Of a stretch of DNA of 64,000 nt, positions 22,818 to 34,230 are shown piece after piece (positions within the stretch are counted from its first letter, which is position 1; every line of letters begins with the position of its first letter). The translations under genes and the position numbers were made by a program. This DNA is from Heterodera schachtii. Its lineage: Eukaryota > Nematoda > Chromadorea > Rhabditida > Heteroderidae. The stretch covers positions 340,998 to 404,997 of the forward strand of contig SIJG01000002.1 of the NCBI GenBank assembly GCA_023374025.1, given 5' to 3'. A model generated the notes under the pieces. That model was not told the DNA's origin and ran no database searches. It worked only from the letters and a program-made list of their open reading frames with translations.

Positions 22818-22943
22818 CGGTAGGGCGTAAAGAACCTAAAAATAGGCATTGGTAATAATTTTGGTTGGTGAGAATTATTTTAAAACGTCTTTTTAACAAA
22901 TTAGCAGCCTATTATCATTTTTACTTTGGTTCACTCCCTACCG
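22818..22943. mobile_element. Short MITE-like inverted repeat (126 bp)
   Basis: CGGTAGGGCGTAAAGAACC at the left is inverted at the right, where GGTTCACTCCCTACCG reads CGGTAGGGAGTGAACC in reverse, about 16 of 19 positions with a 3-base gap. No target duplication is obvious. The small size and lack of frames suit a non-autonomous element. Confidence 0.4.
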
Positions 22944-23479
22944 TCGACAAAATTATATTTTCTGTTTTCTCTCCCCAAACGAACAATAATTATAATTTCG
23001 GTATTATTTATTATAAAATTATTTTCTTAATTTTTATATGATTATTTGCAAAAATAAAAGGAGAATAAACACTCAGTCTAAAATTATTTATTGTAATAAT
23101 TCGAATTCATTTAAAAACAAATAAAAAAATTTTTATAAACCGGTTTTTCAGTTCTGGTCTTAGAACCATTTCTAACGCGCCCCTAATTCGGTTTAAAATA
23201 TCATTATGGGATTTTGGTTTCATAAAAAATTGCAATTTTGACAAAAAAATAATAATTAATTAAAAAGTATTTGGAAATATTTTTAGAATAATATTCAAAA
23301 AAAATTTGTTTAAAAATATCTGCACATAACAAAAAATAAATTTAAACTAATAAAACTAAAGTATTAAAAATAAAAATTATTTACGCGAAAAATTATTATT
23401 TAAACGTAATTGAATTTACCAAATGAAAAATAAGCAAATTAAATAGAAATAGAAAACTATTTAAAAGCTTATCAATAAA

Positions 23480-23800
23480 CAAAAGAAATGTACAAGATAA
23501 AGGACGAGAATAAAGCCTAAAAAGTAAGCATAAAATGAAATTTGGTACAGAAGATATGTCAATTTTATAATAAATAAAAAAATAATTTTATTAAATTTAT
23601 TAATGATGAAAAAACAATAAAAATAAATGTAAGAATATTTTAAATTTAAAATGGAAAAATAATTTATTAATGAAAAAATAATAATATTTTCCTGACTATA
23701 TTTGGCCAACGCCAAGCACAACGCGAAACCAGACAGGCTACCGAACATGAGATTAAAATAATTAATTAATTTAAACAAACAAACCCATAAAACCCATAAA
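23480..23800 (+). repeat. Two successive GC-core modules
   Basis: The first, at about 23,498-23,640, has GGACGAGAATAAAGCC, then ATAAAATGAAATTTGG and ATGTCAATTTTATAAT, shared with 28,800-28,920, 36,815-36,880, 55,340-55,440 and 61,690-61,800. The second, at about 23,690-23,800, has TATTTGGCCAACGCCAAG, then GAACATGAGATTAAAATAATTAATT and AACAAACCCATAAAACCC. The 105-codon minus frame at 23,461-23,778 spans both and is membrane-like only because of A+T composition; the copies elsewhere do not keep it. Confidence 0.6.
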
Positions 23801-24229
23801 TAAGAAATAATATTAATTAAAAAATACTAAACAAAATCATTTAAACTATTTAAAGAAATTAAAAATATAATCATGAGCAGAAAATAGCGATATTTATGTA
23901 TTTTAGTGAACAAAATAGCAATTTATTTAAATAACATTCAATTCAAATGCATTAACAATATTTTTAATAAAGTAGAAAAAAATTAATAACGTAAAAAATG
24001 AATATAAAAAACATTTAAAATTCAATAATTATGTTTTTCCATTAATGAGTTAACATTGATAAAACCTGCGACACTAAACTTAGATTTTTAAAAATGTTTT
24101 GTTTTCTATAATCGTCCGGGAAATGAGCAGAATTTTTGAATTCTTAAGGATTTATTGGAGTTATTTATAATATTCTTGTACATAATTAGCAATATGGTGA
24201 TAAATTTACTTAATGTTTAAATAAAATCA

Positions 24230-24560
24230 AAAAGATAATTTCAGTCGAAAAAGATTTTTATTCTCCTTTCAAATTTAATCAAAAATAATTCAGAGTTAAT
24301 TAGCAGAAGCGAGAAAAAGACACCCACAAAATAAATAGAAAAAAAACAAAATATAAAATTCAATAAAAATTGATACAATTTTTAAACATAAATAAATAAT
24401 TATTACCAAATAGAAATATGAAAAAAATAATATTTATCAATTATTTTTTTACCTTAATTAAAAGTTTGAAAATGAAAATATTATCTCTTGTCTGTAAAAA
24501 TGTTTTTCACGAGCCGCGACATGAAATTAAACATCAAATAATATGTAGTTTAAAAAATAT
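24230..24560 (+). repeat. Module block, paralogue of 51,150-51,520
   Basis: Shared order: TTAATTAGCAGAAGCGA, ACCCACAAAAT, AACAAATAATTATTAC-like frame, CTCTTGTCTG, AAAAATG, TTTTCACGAG, CATGAAATTAAAC and AAAATATTGGATAATT. The core reads CACGAGCCGCGACATG here and CACGAGACGCACCATG in the other copy, so only the centre changes. Confidence 0.65.
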
Positions 24561-24588
24561 TGGATAATTAAAAAAAAATTAAATTGGT

Positions 24589-24655
24589 ATTTTCCACTTT
24601 AAATTTTCAAAACATTAAATGCGATTAAAATGGTCCCATTATAAGAGAGAGCACA
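24589..24655. repeat. Local duplicate, copy 1
   Basis: TTAAATGCGATTAAAATGG, then CCCATTATAAGAGAGAGCACAAA recurs at 25,145-25,213 with few changes, about 555 bp downstream. Confidence 0.6.
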
Positions 24656-25144
24656 AACAACAGAGTAAAAACAATTAAAAAAATAATAAAATAAATAAAA
24701 TTATAATAGTTGTAATTAAAAAAATATAATAAATAAGAAAAAAGTAAATTTTTATAATTTAACCATTTTAATATTATGGTTATATTATTAATTATTCTAA
24801 TTTAAATGCCTCAGGTAAGCGAGATGTATAAAAAATCAAACAAGATAAATTTAACAAAAAAAAAAAAAAATTATTTTCTAATTTATATAAGCTGCAACCC
24901 GGAAAGCTGGCCAAAAACAAATCGACAATGGATAAATTAATTATGTTTTATTTAAATTGAAAAAAGGAACAAAGCCGGAAATAATGAAAAAATTACGACA
25001 ATTATTTAATGAAAAGTGATTGAAGCACAAAATTAGGAGAATAGTCATAAAATACAAAAAAATCTAATTTATATTTCGAATAATGGACTTTATAAGTAAT
25101 AAAAATGAGATTTTAACAATTTAGTCTAAAAATTCTTAAAATTA

Positions 25145-25213
25145 TATTTTCCATTCAATTTTTTAAAACATTAAATGCGATTAAAAATGGCCCCATTATA
25201 AGAGAGAGCACAA
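25145..25213. repeat. Local duplicate, copy 2
   Basis: Near-copy of 24,589-24,655 (one extra A and GGTCCC changed to GGCCCC). It is followed by similar A+T-rich text, so the duplication probably covered more than the recognisable core. Confidence 0.6.
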
Positions 25214-25260
25214 AATTACAATAGAGCAAAGAACAATTTAAAAAATATTTAAAAATATAA

Positions 25261-25629
25261 TAAAATAAATTAATAGTGTTAAAAATAAACAAATTTAATT
25301 AAAAATATTTAATAAAAAAAATTTTTTTATAAGCTATTAAAAGGATATTAATAATTAAACATTTGGTTGCAATTGAGCAAAGCAATAGGTAGTTTTTGTT
25401 GAAATTTCCATTTGATGGTTATTTAAATTACTCAATTTGACATTTTCTGAGGTTATAAGAATATTTTTCGGTTTTTATGTAATATTTTAGTGCATATTTG
25501 GGCATTTTTTGGGTTTTTAGGGAATATATGGAGGATTTTTATAATTTGGTAGTTCTCTACTATTTATTAAACATTTGATTTGAATTTAGAATTATAATTT
25601 GTATTAAAATTTTTAAATTATTTTTTCGA
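25261..25629. other. A+T-rich stretch with no clear feature
   Basis: CATTTGATGGTTATTT near 25,410 resembles the phrase near 8,985. TTTAGGGAATATATGGAGG and similar words near 25,517 suggest degraded transposon sequence. No gene is seen. Confidence 0.3.
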
Positions 25630-26010
25630 AAAAATACCATTTATCCCCCTGGGGGATAATTGGAGACTGGGGGATTAATGATATGGAGGATAAAAGCAGC
25701 ATTTATACTAGAGAGCGACATTTTGCGAAAATACTGATGAAGATTCGGACTAGGCATCCTACGGATTACGGACTTAGTGATGATTGAAAATCCGGAAAAT
25801 CCTTACTCTGTAAAAATCCGTATCCAGGAAGAATACGGATCCGTATACTGGTAAGGATTTTTTTATCAAGAAAAATTATTTTTTAATACCAATAGAGATT
25901 TGTTCAAATTAGGTAGTGCACGACCGGTTATTAACATGTATTCCCGGTTTTCTGTTATTGCGGTTTTGCACCCCCCGGTTTTTCGGTTATTTTGGTTAAT
26001 GAAAAGATTT
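25630..26010. mobile_element. Degraded terminus-like islands (ATCCGTA and CGGTTATT)
   Basis: At 25,780-25,860 the word ATCCGTA or its inverse TACGGAT occurs repeatedly (AATCCGTATCCAGG, AATACGGATCCGTATACTGG). At 25,914-26,000 a segment starts TAGTGCACGACCGGTTATT and repeats CGGTT(A)TT. Both have the pattern of a hAT-type end with a private subterminal motif. No paired ends or duplications were found, so these are fragments. Confidence 0.35.
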
Positions 26011-26668
26011 TCAATATAAATTTTTAATCCAATTTTTTCACCAAAAAACTTTAAAAAAATGTATCATATTATATTTTCAGGCCCCCCAATTTCAATTTCA
26101 ATTTTAACTTCTTAAAGAAAAAAAGCATATGAAAATTTCTTTTATTTTATGTTTTTACAGTACTATTTTTGTGGGCATTTTCGAAAAAATTGTGAAAATC
26201 TTGCTATTTTGAGCCTATTTTTTAAAATGAAAATTAGGAGATTTGGGATTAGCGCTGCCGTTAAGTGCCGCCAGGAAAAAAGTTAAATTAAGATTCTTAA
26301 CAGATTTTATCCAAAAATGACAATATTTTGCGATTTTAAAAAGAAAAAAACATTTTGAATGCGATTATAAATAAAAATTGATGCTCAAAATATGTAAAAA
26401 AATAAAAAATAAATTAATATTATTATACAATAAATTAGTAAAAAGAATAATCTTAAATTCCATCTTTATAAAAACCATTATTTTTATAGTACCGTTTTTT
26501 GTGCTCCTTTCTTCAAATCAATTGTAAATAAAACAACGATAATAATAAAAATATATATTTATTTTATAATTAAAAAATGAAATTTTCCATTAAAAAAGCA
26601 AATTATATAAAATTAAAATCTAGATTTATTTTTAAATTCTGTTCGTTAATATATAAAAACATTTACTA
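26011..26668. other. Gene-free stretch
   Basis: GATTAGCGCTGCCGTTAAGTGCCGCCAGG at about 26,248 recalls the hairpin family without its palindrome. AATGCGATTATAAATAAAAATTGATGCTCAAAATATG at about 26,357 recurs near 36,690. No gene is seen. Confidence 0.35.
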
Positions 26669-27031
26669 AATAATGCTGTCCGAGAGTCTTGGTCTCGAGT
26701 CTCGACTTGAGAAAAGTCTCGGGTTTCTTTGGTATCGGTCTCGAGTCTCGGTCTCGGGTTTTTAACTCTTGGTCTCGATTTTCGAGACCCGAGACCGAGA
26801 CTTTTTTACACCCATAATGATTGGCTTTTTGTAAATTTAAAATTAATGTATTTTTGGTATCTTTTTTGCTTAATTTGCTTATTCATATCCGTTGGTTATT
26901 GGGTTGTGCTCTTGGTTATGTTTGTCATTTTTGCGTTGGTTTAGTTCCCCTTCAAGTAGTTGTTTTCAAAAAAAAAATTGTTAAGAAAGTCGCAAAAAAA
27001 AAATAAATTTTTGGTCTCGGACAGCATTATT
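26669..27031. mobile_element. TIR element with GGTCTCGAG subterminal repeats
   Basis: Ends are inverted copies: AATAATGCTGTCCGAGA at 26,669-26,685 and its reverse complement at 27,015-27,031. The left 120 bp repeats GGTCTCGAGTCTCG/GGTCTCGGGTTT words, and the right end carries a single TTGGTCTCGG. The 363-bp body contains only 60-70 codon frames without a transposase motif. The flanks share no clear target duplication. The motif is close to the CGAGA/CTCGGGA islands at 39,440 and 40,195, suggesting related elements. Confidence 0.6.
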
Positions 27032-27339
27032 ACTTAAACAGATAAAATAGCAAAAGAAATAGGTGGTTAAAATATTAAAATTAATTCTTTATTTTCAAAG
27101 ATTAAACATTAGATTAAAAAAATATAATATTATCAATTTTATTTTTTATCATAAAAATATTATTGTTTTTTTACAATGTTTAATATTTAGTCTTATAATT
27201 ACAGAAAGAAAAGGAAAACAATGCAAAATTCTAATTATTTAACAATTAAATTATCAATAAATGATAAAGGGAAATAAAAGAATTGAATGAATTGTTTTAA
27301 AGAATTTTAAATATTGAATAAAATATCGTCAGAAGATCA

Positions 27340-27484
27340 GAGAGTGAGTGAGATACTACGACGAGGGGCATGAGTTGAAAAAAAGTGAAATTAATTTTAA
27401 TTTTACGATAATCTAATTAATATTTTTTTAAATCAGCTGTTAATTTTTCGAACAGAATAAATACAACATTAACATCAGTAAACA
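27340..27484 (+). repeat. GC-core module, GGGGCATGAGTTG type
   Basis: GAGTGAGTGAGATACTACG, ACGAGGGGCATGAGTTG and, after about 100 bp, ACATTAACATCAGTAAACAAA. It pairs with 5,490-5,640. The tail is interrupted at 27,485 by the foldback, so the foldback inserted into or next to this module. Confidence 0.6.
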
Positions 27485-28033
27485 AAATCCGCCAATGGGT
27501 TTGAAAACAAAAAATTGGTAACACATATAAATTCATAACTTAGCTCAAATTGAACCAATTAATATTTCGTAGTATCATTTAATAGCTTAAATTGTTCTCT
27601 ATCAGAATATGATTATTCGATATTTTTTACTTAAGTATAAAAAAAAGTTACAAAGCATTGAATATGCTATGTTTTTGTAATGGTAATGCATATATAATTA
27701 TAAACATTTAAAATTTTAAAGTCTTTAAATTGATCCAAAATTAATTTATATATTCAATAGCCCTAAGAATTCTCTATTTACTTTAAAATTTCTGAAAATT
27801 TCATTGAGTTTCAAAAATTTTCTGGAAAAAAAATTCTGACATAAGACTTTTTGAAATTTTATGACAATAACTTTTTTTTATACTTAAGTAAAAAATATCG
27901 AATAATCATATACTGATAGAGAACAATTTAAGCTATTAAATGATACTACGAAATATTAATTGGTTCAATTTGAGCTAAGTTATGAATTTATATGTGTTAC
28001 CCATTTTTTGTTTTCAAACCCATTGGCGGATTT
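27485..28033. mobile_element. Foldback with nearly identical 166-bp arms
   Basis: Arms at 27,485-27,651 and 27,868-28,033 are reverse complements with only about two mismatches that I can find (ATTGG against ATGGG, and CAGAATATG against CAGTATATG). Both start AAATCCGCCAATGGGTTTG from the outside. The 216-bp centre is A+T-rich and unrelated. No target duplication is clear at the edges. A transcript through it would form a long hairpin. A diverged relative sits at 63,103-63,500. No protein is encoded. Confidence 0.85.
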
Positions 28034-28780
28034 AGGAAATGCAAAAAAAAAAACAATTTTAAAAATACATAATAAAATAATATATTCAAATGATTAGCTT
28101 GAAAATGTTATTCTAACATTACCATAGCGAAATAAAAGAATCAGACAAAAATAATTCAATTTTTGGGATGAGAAAATAAACGTACCCGGCGGATTTGGGG
28201 ACACTAACTACTAAAAGGACTTAACATAATTAATAAAACAAAAATAATTTTAATATTAAAATATATTTGACTTAGACTCTGTGATGCAACAGAACATTAA
28301 TTTCTTTATGAAGCATTTAATTTATTTTTTGAGACGAATTTGATGGGCTTTACTGTCTAAAAAAACAAAAAGAAATAATTTCTCAAAAATTGAGTCATCC
28401 AAATTAGAGTTTATGTGCTTATTCCGAGTTAAGCAGTTTGGGTAAATGAAAATTTCAAAAAATTCATATAAACTTTTCACAAAAAATTTCGTTTTTCAAG
28501 TCCACTTTGGGTGCTAAAATATTATTTACTTCATATAACCCTTAAAGACTTTTTCTGCCTTTTGTCCTCAAAAGCATTATTTGGAAAAAATGAATAAATA
28601 AAAAAAAAATTATTTATTTGAATACTTTAATATGTATGGGTTGGATATATTATAATAATCGAAATGGTGAGATGTAAAAAAATAACATTAATTAATTAAA
28701 GACACAGCATTAAATAAAATATAACATTAATAAAAACTATTAAAATGAATTAAATGAAATTATTGCACTTCATCACTTTC
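28034..28780. other. One module core, then sequence without repeats
   Basis: A core TACCCGGCGGATTTGGGGAC at about 28,183 precedes AATTAATAAAAC. From 28,260 to 28,610 the sequence is less A+T-extreme (TTGATGGGCTTTACTGTC, TCCGAGTTAAGCAGTTTGGG) and I found no second copy in the window. No frame, splice pattern or RNA fold is convincing. Confidence 0.35.
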
Positions 28781-28980
28781 ACTCTGTAAAGACAACTTCA
28801 TAGGACGAGAATAAGCCAAAAAAGTAAATATAAACGAAAGTTGGCAAGATTTGTGTCAATTAAAAATAATAAAAAGAAAAAATATTTTTCTAAATTTATT
28901 AATGAAGAAAAATAAAAGAAAAACAAATATTTGATACGAATTATAATAGAAAAATTAAATTATTTTTCAAATTTAATACA
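28781..28980 (+). repeat. GC-core module, GGACGAGAATAAGCC type
   Basis: GGACGAGAATAAGCCAAAAAAG leads to ATAAACGAAAGTTGGC and TTGTGTCAATT, then TAAATTTATTAATGAAGAAAAA. The frame is shared with 23,498-23,640 and 36,815-36,880, and partly with 55,340 and 61,690. Confidence 0.6.
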
Positions 28981-30099
28981 CAAATTACTATTACAGAACT
29001 ACTTTTTCTATTATAATTACAATAATAATTGGTAAAATAGTTTTGCGGCGAGACATTTAAAATTTCTTGAAAATTTTTGTTTAATTGCGCAATAATTCAA
29101 AGTTTGTAAAAATTTTTTGATAAAAATATTATTTATTTATTCGAAAAATATTGCACATCGATAACTGCTAAAACGACGAAATTGTTCAATCAGGAAAATT
29201 AATTCTTCTTTTAAAAATTATGGTCAATTAAAAATTTTTGCAAAAAATGAAAAATGAAATACAAGAATTAAGAGAGAAAATAATTTATACATTTATCATA
29301 TTCTAAAGCCCGATTTAATATAATCTTTTTAATTCCATCACTTTAATTAAATACTCAACTAGTCGATTTTTATAATTAAATTTTTATGTTTAATGATTCA
29401 TAATTAAATAAATTAATAAATTAATTAAATTTAAGAATAAAATAAAATAAATTTAAAAAACAATGGAATATAAAAATTATTTAAAAAATCACTAGGAAAG
29501 AAGAAAGCAAATAATTAGGTAAGTAACAAAGAAAAAGAACAATTGAATAATAAAGAACTTAAAAAGGATTATAAAAAATTAATTAAAAAAATTTGGTTGA
29601 GATTAAAATTGTAAATTTTTAAAATAATTTTCAAGAGGAATTTCATTGAATTGTCAAGAATTGAGTGATCATTAAAGCTTGAAGCTTATATTATCATTTC
29701 ACAATTTACATTTAAATTAAATGTCTAAATGTTCCAATTAGACAACATACGATTTTTGAAGTATTTGGTGGGACATGGAGGCATGCATATTAAAGTTCAA
29801 CATAGTTTATAAGAGGACACGTATTAACATTTAATTAAGTCGCGCCAAATATGCGCAAAAATAAATTTGCTCTTCAGATGTGTAACATCATGCAATTAAA
29901 TATTAATGAATTTTGAATAAACACACAATCCACAAAAAACCATAAATACGAAAATTTTAATACAAAATAATAAACATAAACGATTTTAAAAATAACAAAA
30001 CGTATCAACCTGAGAAAATACCAATAATTTATTGCAAACTTGAATGAAAAAATAGCAATTTATTTAAATTAATATTTAAAAATAAATGGCAAAAAATGG
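28981..30099. other. A+T-rich stretch including a paralogous block
   Basis: At 29,590-29,760 the text GTTGAGATTAAAATTGTAAA, ATTGAATTGTCAAGAATTGAGTG and CCAATTAGACAACATACGATT matches 56,765-56,925 closely. A core with GGTGGGACATGGAGGCATGC follows at about 29,768. No gene is seen. Confidence 0.5.
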
Positions 30100-31650
30100 C
30101 AAATGGTGGAGCGAAAGTGCTTTTACAAACCCATAAAAAGATGTCTAATCGGTTTGAAGGCGTCGGACCATCATTATTAAGCTTTTTGATTTTTTGTTTA
30201 TTTTCGAACTTTAATTTACTGATTTTTGAATTCTTTTTCATTATTTTTATAAAGACTTGAAGATAATTTTAAAACTTTGATTCATTGTTCATTCGTTTTT
30301 TTCGGAATTTATCATCTTTTTTCATCCAATGAAGGGATTTGGTTTGACAATAGCGACAAAAGTATATATATTTTTTAAAAATAATGTGAAGAAAAAAAAA
30401 AATTAAATTTTCAGGGAACAACCCCCTTTTCATCAGAAAACTTTAGATTATTTGACTATATAACTTGGGGACCCGACATTTGGGACCCGACTTTATTTGA
30501 CTTTTTAAAACATTAACTTAAAAGGTTGAAGCCCGGGAAATCGAGAGCCAAGAATTTCCTCAACTAAGATTTCTTGGCACTTTCTGTCTTCACTTTTTCC
30601 ATTTGTTTTTCCGCTCTTTTTAGTTGTCCAATTTGATTTCGTTGAGGCTATAATTAATGAAATGAGGAAAATTTATTAAATTTCTATACATCCTAATGAT
30701 AAATAAATAAAATTCAGTATAAATAAAAATTAGTTTTTTTTCAAATTTAATTTATCTCAACGCAATAATATTAAAAATGAAAAATTTCTAAATAGTTAAT
30801 AATTTTATTGAAGCACAAATTTTATAAATTATTAAAAGGTACTCATGGATTTAAATTAACGATAATACTTACCTATATTTCAAATTGTTGCCGATGTTTT
30901 CAGTAAGAAAATGATGATTAAAATATTAATTTTAAAAATCAAATTAAAGAATATGAAGCGAATAAATAAATAATATAACACAATAATTAATTAAACAATT
31001 ACATATACTACGGAACAGCGCTGTAAATGTTCTACCGTGTACCATGTATTTTGCGAGGAATAATTGGGCAATTATGAATATTTTGAAAAAGGATTATTGG
31101 AATATTCTTTTTAATAAAAAATTGTAAATTTAATATTTAAATATTATTAAAAATAATTGAACTAATTAATAATCAAAAAAATAATAATTTTATTGAACAA
31201 AACAAAAAACAAAATTAAAAATACTTTCTCAAAAATTCATTGTTCATATGTTTAATTCGTACTCTCTAAAATTTGTCCGTTTTTGGTTTTCAAAATTTAT
31301 AATTTGATTCCTATTGAACCGATTTGGATTCGATTTTATGAAGTTTGTAAAAAGGTTGGATCACATATTTTATAAAACTAACAGAACTCATCAGTTTTTA
31401 TTAAACCTCTGAATTCCTTTGGCCTATTAATTTTCCACGTGAAATTAATTCCAGTTTTTTACTGTTAAAAATATTATTTGTTCTTTCTAATGACTAATAT
31501 TTCTTAATCAAATTTTAAAAATTCTTTATTATTCATAATCAGGAAAATGCGGGATTAGTCCCTGCGGAAACCTTCCCACAAAATTAAAAAAAACAATTTT
31601 CAATTATTTCTCGGCACTTTATGACGGGTTTTTCTCTGAAAATCTGTAAA
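30100..31650. repeat. Dispersed family P, copy 2
   Basis: Parallel to 2,240-3,510, with the same landmarks in the same order but different spacing. Extra text at 30,405-30,620 (GGAACAACCCCC, GGGGACCCGACATTTGGGAC, AAGCCCGGGAAATCGAGAG) is absent from copy 1 and looks like an inserted, decayed element. The right part has GCGGGATTAGTCCCTGCGG against GCGGGATTAGTCAATGCGG in copy 1. No frame is common to both copies. Confidence 0.65.
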
Positions 31651-32060
31651 AATTGGCAATTTGACAAATATTTCTTCTTAGAAATTCATAAAAAAGCAAA
31701 AAGAAAATTGTCACAACACATAGTTTACATGAATTAAATCATAAAATATAATTATCATTAAATAGAACGATTATCCAATAAAGGAAAGAATCGAGAAAAA
31801 ATGAGAAAAATTGCAAAAAAAAAAAAACTTTGTTGCATAAAAATGTACAAAAGTGCGCATTTTTTTAAATTTGTAGATTATATTCAAATAATTTGAAAAA
31901 ATAAATTTACAAAAATGTCATAAAAAATATCAACAATATATTTAAATAATTAATTAATAACAAACCTAATTATAAAATAAATGAGAATATATGATCGTCG
32001 TCAATTTAAACATTCATAAAATATTAATTCATATTTTAGGCGACATGAAATTTGGGCAAC
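31651..32060. other. A+T-rich gene-free stretch
   Basis: Homopolymer-rich sequence with no gene or recognised repeat. At 32,041-32,060 CGACATGAAATTTGGGCAAC resembles the beginning of the next element (GGGAAGTTTGGGCACC), like a partial duplication of its end. Confidence 0.3.
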
Positions 32061-32617
32061 GGGAAGTTTGGGCACCAGAGGGAGGGATTTCAAAAAAAAA
32101 AAAGCAAAATAATATTTAAAATATTAAATAAATCGTTAACATCTAATAAATTTAAGGACCCTTATGCTTAAAAATGTTTATATTTTTCTTGAAATGAAAA
32201 TTTTATGTATGGAAACCTGGAATATTATTATTTCGTCTATTCTTACAGCTGTTTAACGTAGAGTTAAACGTGTACTAGTTTCTGTTTGGACTTAGACCTG
32301 AATACCGGCTTAGTTGCGCCCGAAATGTCAAGAGACCCGTCTAATTGTATTTAAACTCAAAAATTTTTAGGCCTCGGAATTTCGTTTCCGAAAATTAAAT
32401 TTTTGGGACCTTGGAATGCCATCTCTGGTATGTATGATGGATGGTAATGAGTTTATTTGTTAGCAAAATAAGAATGGTATTGAGTGAATATTCGTGAAAA
32501 AACTTCGTTTCCTAACTTGATTAAAATTTAAAATGCTTTTAATTAGATGATGCAATTTATAGACAATTAAAAATATTTTTATTTTTTAAATCCCTCACTC
32601 TGGTGCCCAAACTTCCC
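32061..32617. mobile_element. 557-bp element with 30-bp terminal inverted repeats
   Basis: The left end GGGAAGTTTGGGCACCAGAG, continuing to GGGATTT at 32,090, is matched in reverse at 32,588-32,617 with 29 of 30 positions identical. The interior is richer in G+C than the flanks, with a small CGGAA/TTCCG stem near 32,376, and has no second copy in this window. No frame longer than about 60 codons exists, so it is non-autonomous. The flanks CAAC and CCTC show no target duplication, and the superfamily is undetermined. Confidence 0.75.
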
Positions 32618-34089
32618 CCTCCCATATTTTACACACCAAATTAAATTTAAAAAGTTTAATCTAAAAAATTGTATCGATAAATTTACAAAGCTGGATTCTT
32701 AATCTCAATATTATCGAGAGAAATAGGAGAGATTTATAAAAAAATAAAACACCGATAAATAAATTTTGGCATTTTTGTCAGATAACTTTGCATTTTTTAA
32801 TTCAAAGACAGAATGCCAAATATTTTCAAATGCTTTCGGAAATAAAAAACTTTAAAGAAAATTTCTTATGGGGAAAAGTACAAACCATTTGATTAAAATT
32901 CAATCTTTCTTAAGTAAGGATTGACTAATTTTTTATGAGTAATTGGGTTTTTACAAATTTCCTTGTTATGTACTTATCATTGGAGATCTGTGCTTGGAAA
33001 GTGACTTGTACGACCATAGCACTGTATTAAGGATATTTCCATCCAAATTAATGCTGAAATGCATTTGAAAATAAAAAAAATAAATAACTTAAAAATAAAC
33101 ACACATTTGTCAGGATACTATTTAGATAGAATAATTTTTAAATAAAATTTTTATTCTTGACGTTTAAGAATTTTTCGCATCCATTTAAAAGTTTTACATT
33201 AAAAAAAATCATAATTTTAATGCCAGTCATAATCATCATTTAATAAATAATTAATTATCTTGAATAGTCAATTTCAAAAAGATGCAAAAAAAATTCGAAT
33301 GTTTATAAAATGAAATACAAATTTTTTTAATTTGGTTAAATAACATCTATCTTTTAAAATTTTGTGTGTTCGAATAAAAAAACATTATATTCCGAAAGAG
33401 CGTTATAATTTAATTAATTAAAATTAAATACAAAGTTAAAATAAAAAATAGTAAAAAATGAATAAAGGCACCATAATAAAAAAAAAAATTAATAATTATA
33501 TATATATTCTAATTATTATAAATTTTTTGAATGTTCATTAAACAGATAAAATAAATTTTAAATTATTAATCGATATATCTTCTATAATTGGACGGAATTA
33601 TTATAAATTCTGTTAAACATAAATTAAATAAAACTGAAAATGATTTAATATTTTCATAAAAATATGCAATGCGAAATAAAAAATTTACAGAAATGAATCT
33701 GATAATCATTTAAACATTGTGCCGCAATATTAAAAAAAAAGTCCAAAGAAGAAGAGCCAAAAGAGTTCCAAATCAACGAGAAATTAAAATAAACAGAGAT
33801 AAAAAAAATATATTTAAAAATTTATAGACTTAATACAAATTTAAAAGCAAAACGAAACCATATTTAAAACCATAATTAATTAGTTTTTCGATGGTAAAAA
33901 GGCGACACCAGATCCTCTAAAAAATAAATAATATCTTAATATTCATTCCTTTAATTGTTTTGAAATGAGAAATTATTAAAAGGAATTAATTTTTGATACA
34001 ATTTCCTATTATTATTTATTTATAAATTTTGAAACGAAAAAAAAACAAATAAATAACGGTAAATGAGATACATAGGAATTTGAAAAAAA
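32618..34089. other. Gene-free stretch
   Basis: At 32,780-33,060 the sequence is less A+T-extreme (GCTTTCGGAAATAAAAAAC, TCATTGGAGATCTGTGCTTGG, TGTACGACCATAGCACTG) and single-copy in the window; I cannot assign it. A TA-rich tract stands at 33,497-33,506. Elsewhere it is A+T-rich frame sequence. Confidence 0.3.
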
Positions 34090-34230
34090 TAAATTGTTTT
34101 ATAGTAATTTAAATATTTAACAAAAATAACGTGATTGAGTACCATCAGCACACGACCAAATTGCATGAGTTAATGAAAAGAAAAATAAATAAAAAATATA
34201 ATTTTAATTAATCATTTAATATGTAGAAAC
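34090..34230 (+). repeat. GC-core module, GCATGAGTTAA type
   Basis: AATTTAAATATTTAACAAAAATAACGTGATTGAG, core ACCATCAGCACACGACC, tail TTGCATGAGTTAATGAAAAG. Same lead and tail as 17,770-17,960, different core. Confidence 0.6.

Noticed and set aside
23461..23778. 105-codon minus-strand frame as a small membrane protein
   Set aside because: The apparent membrane helices follow from A+T-rich codons (F, I, L, Y). The frame spans two modules whose other copies carry stops.
32041..32640. Target duplication for the 557-bp TIR element
   Set aside because: The flanking words CAAC and CCTC do not match at any length from 2 to 9 bp.
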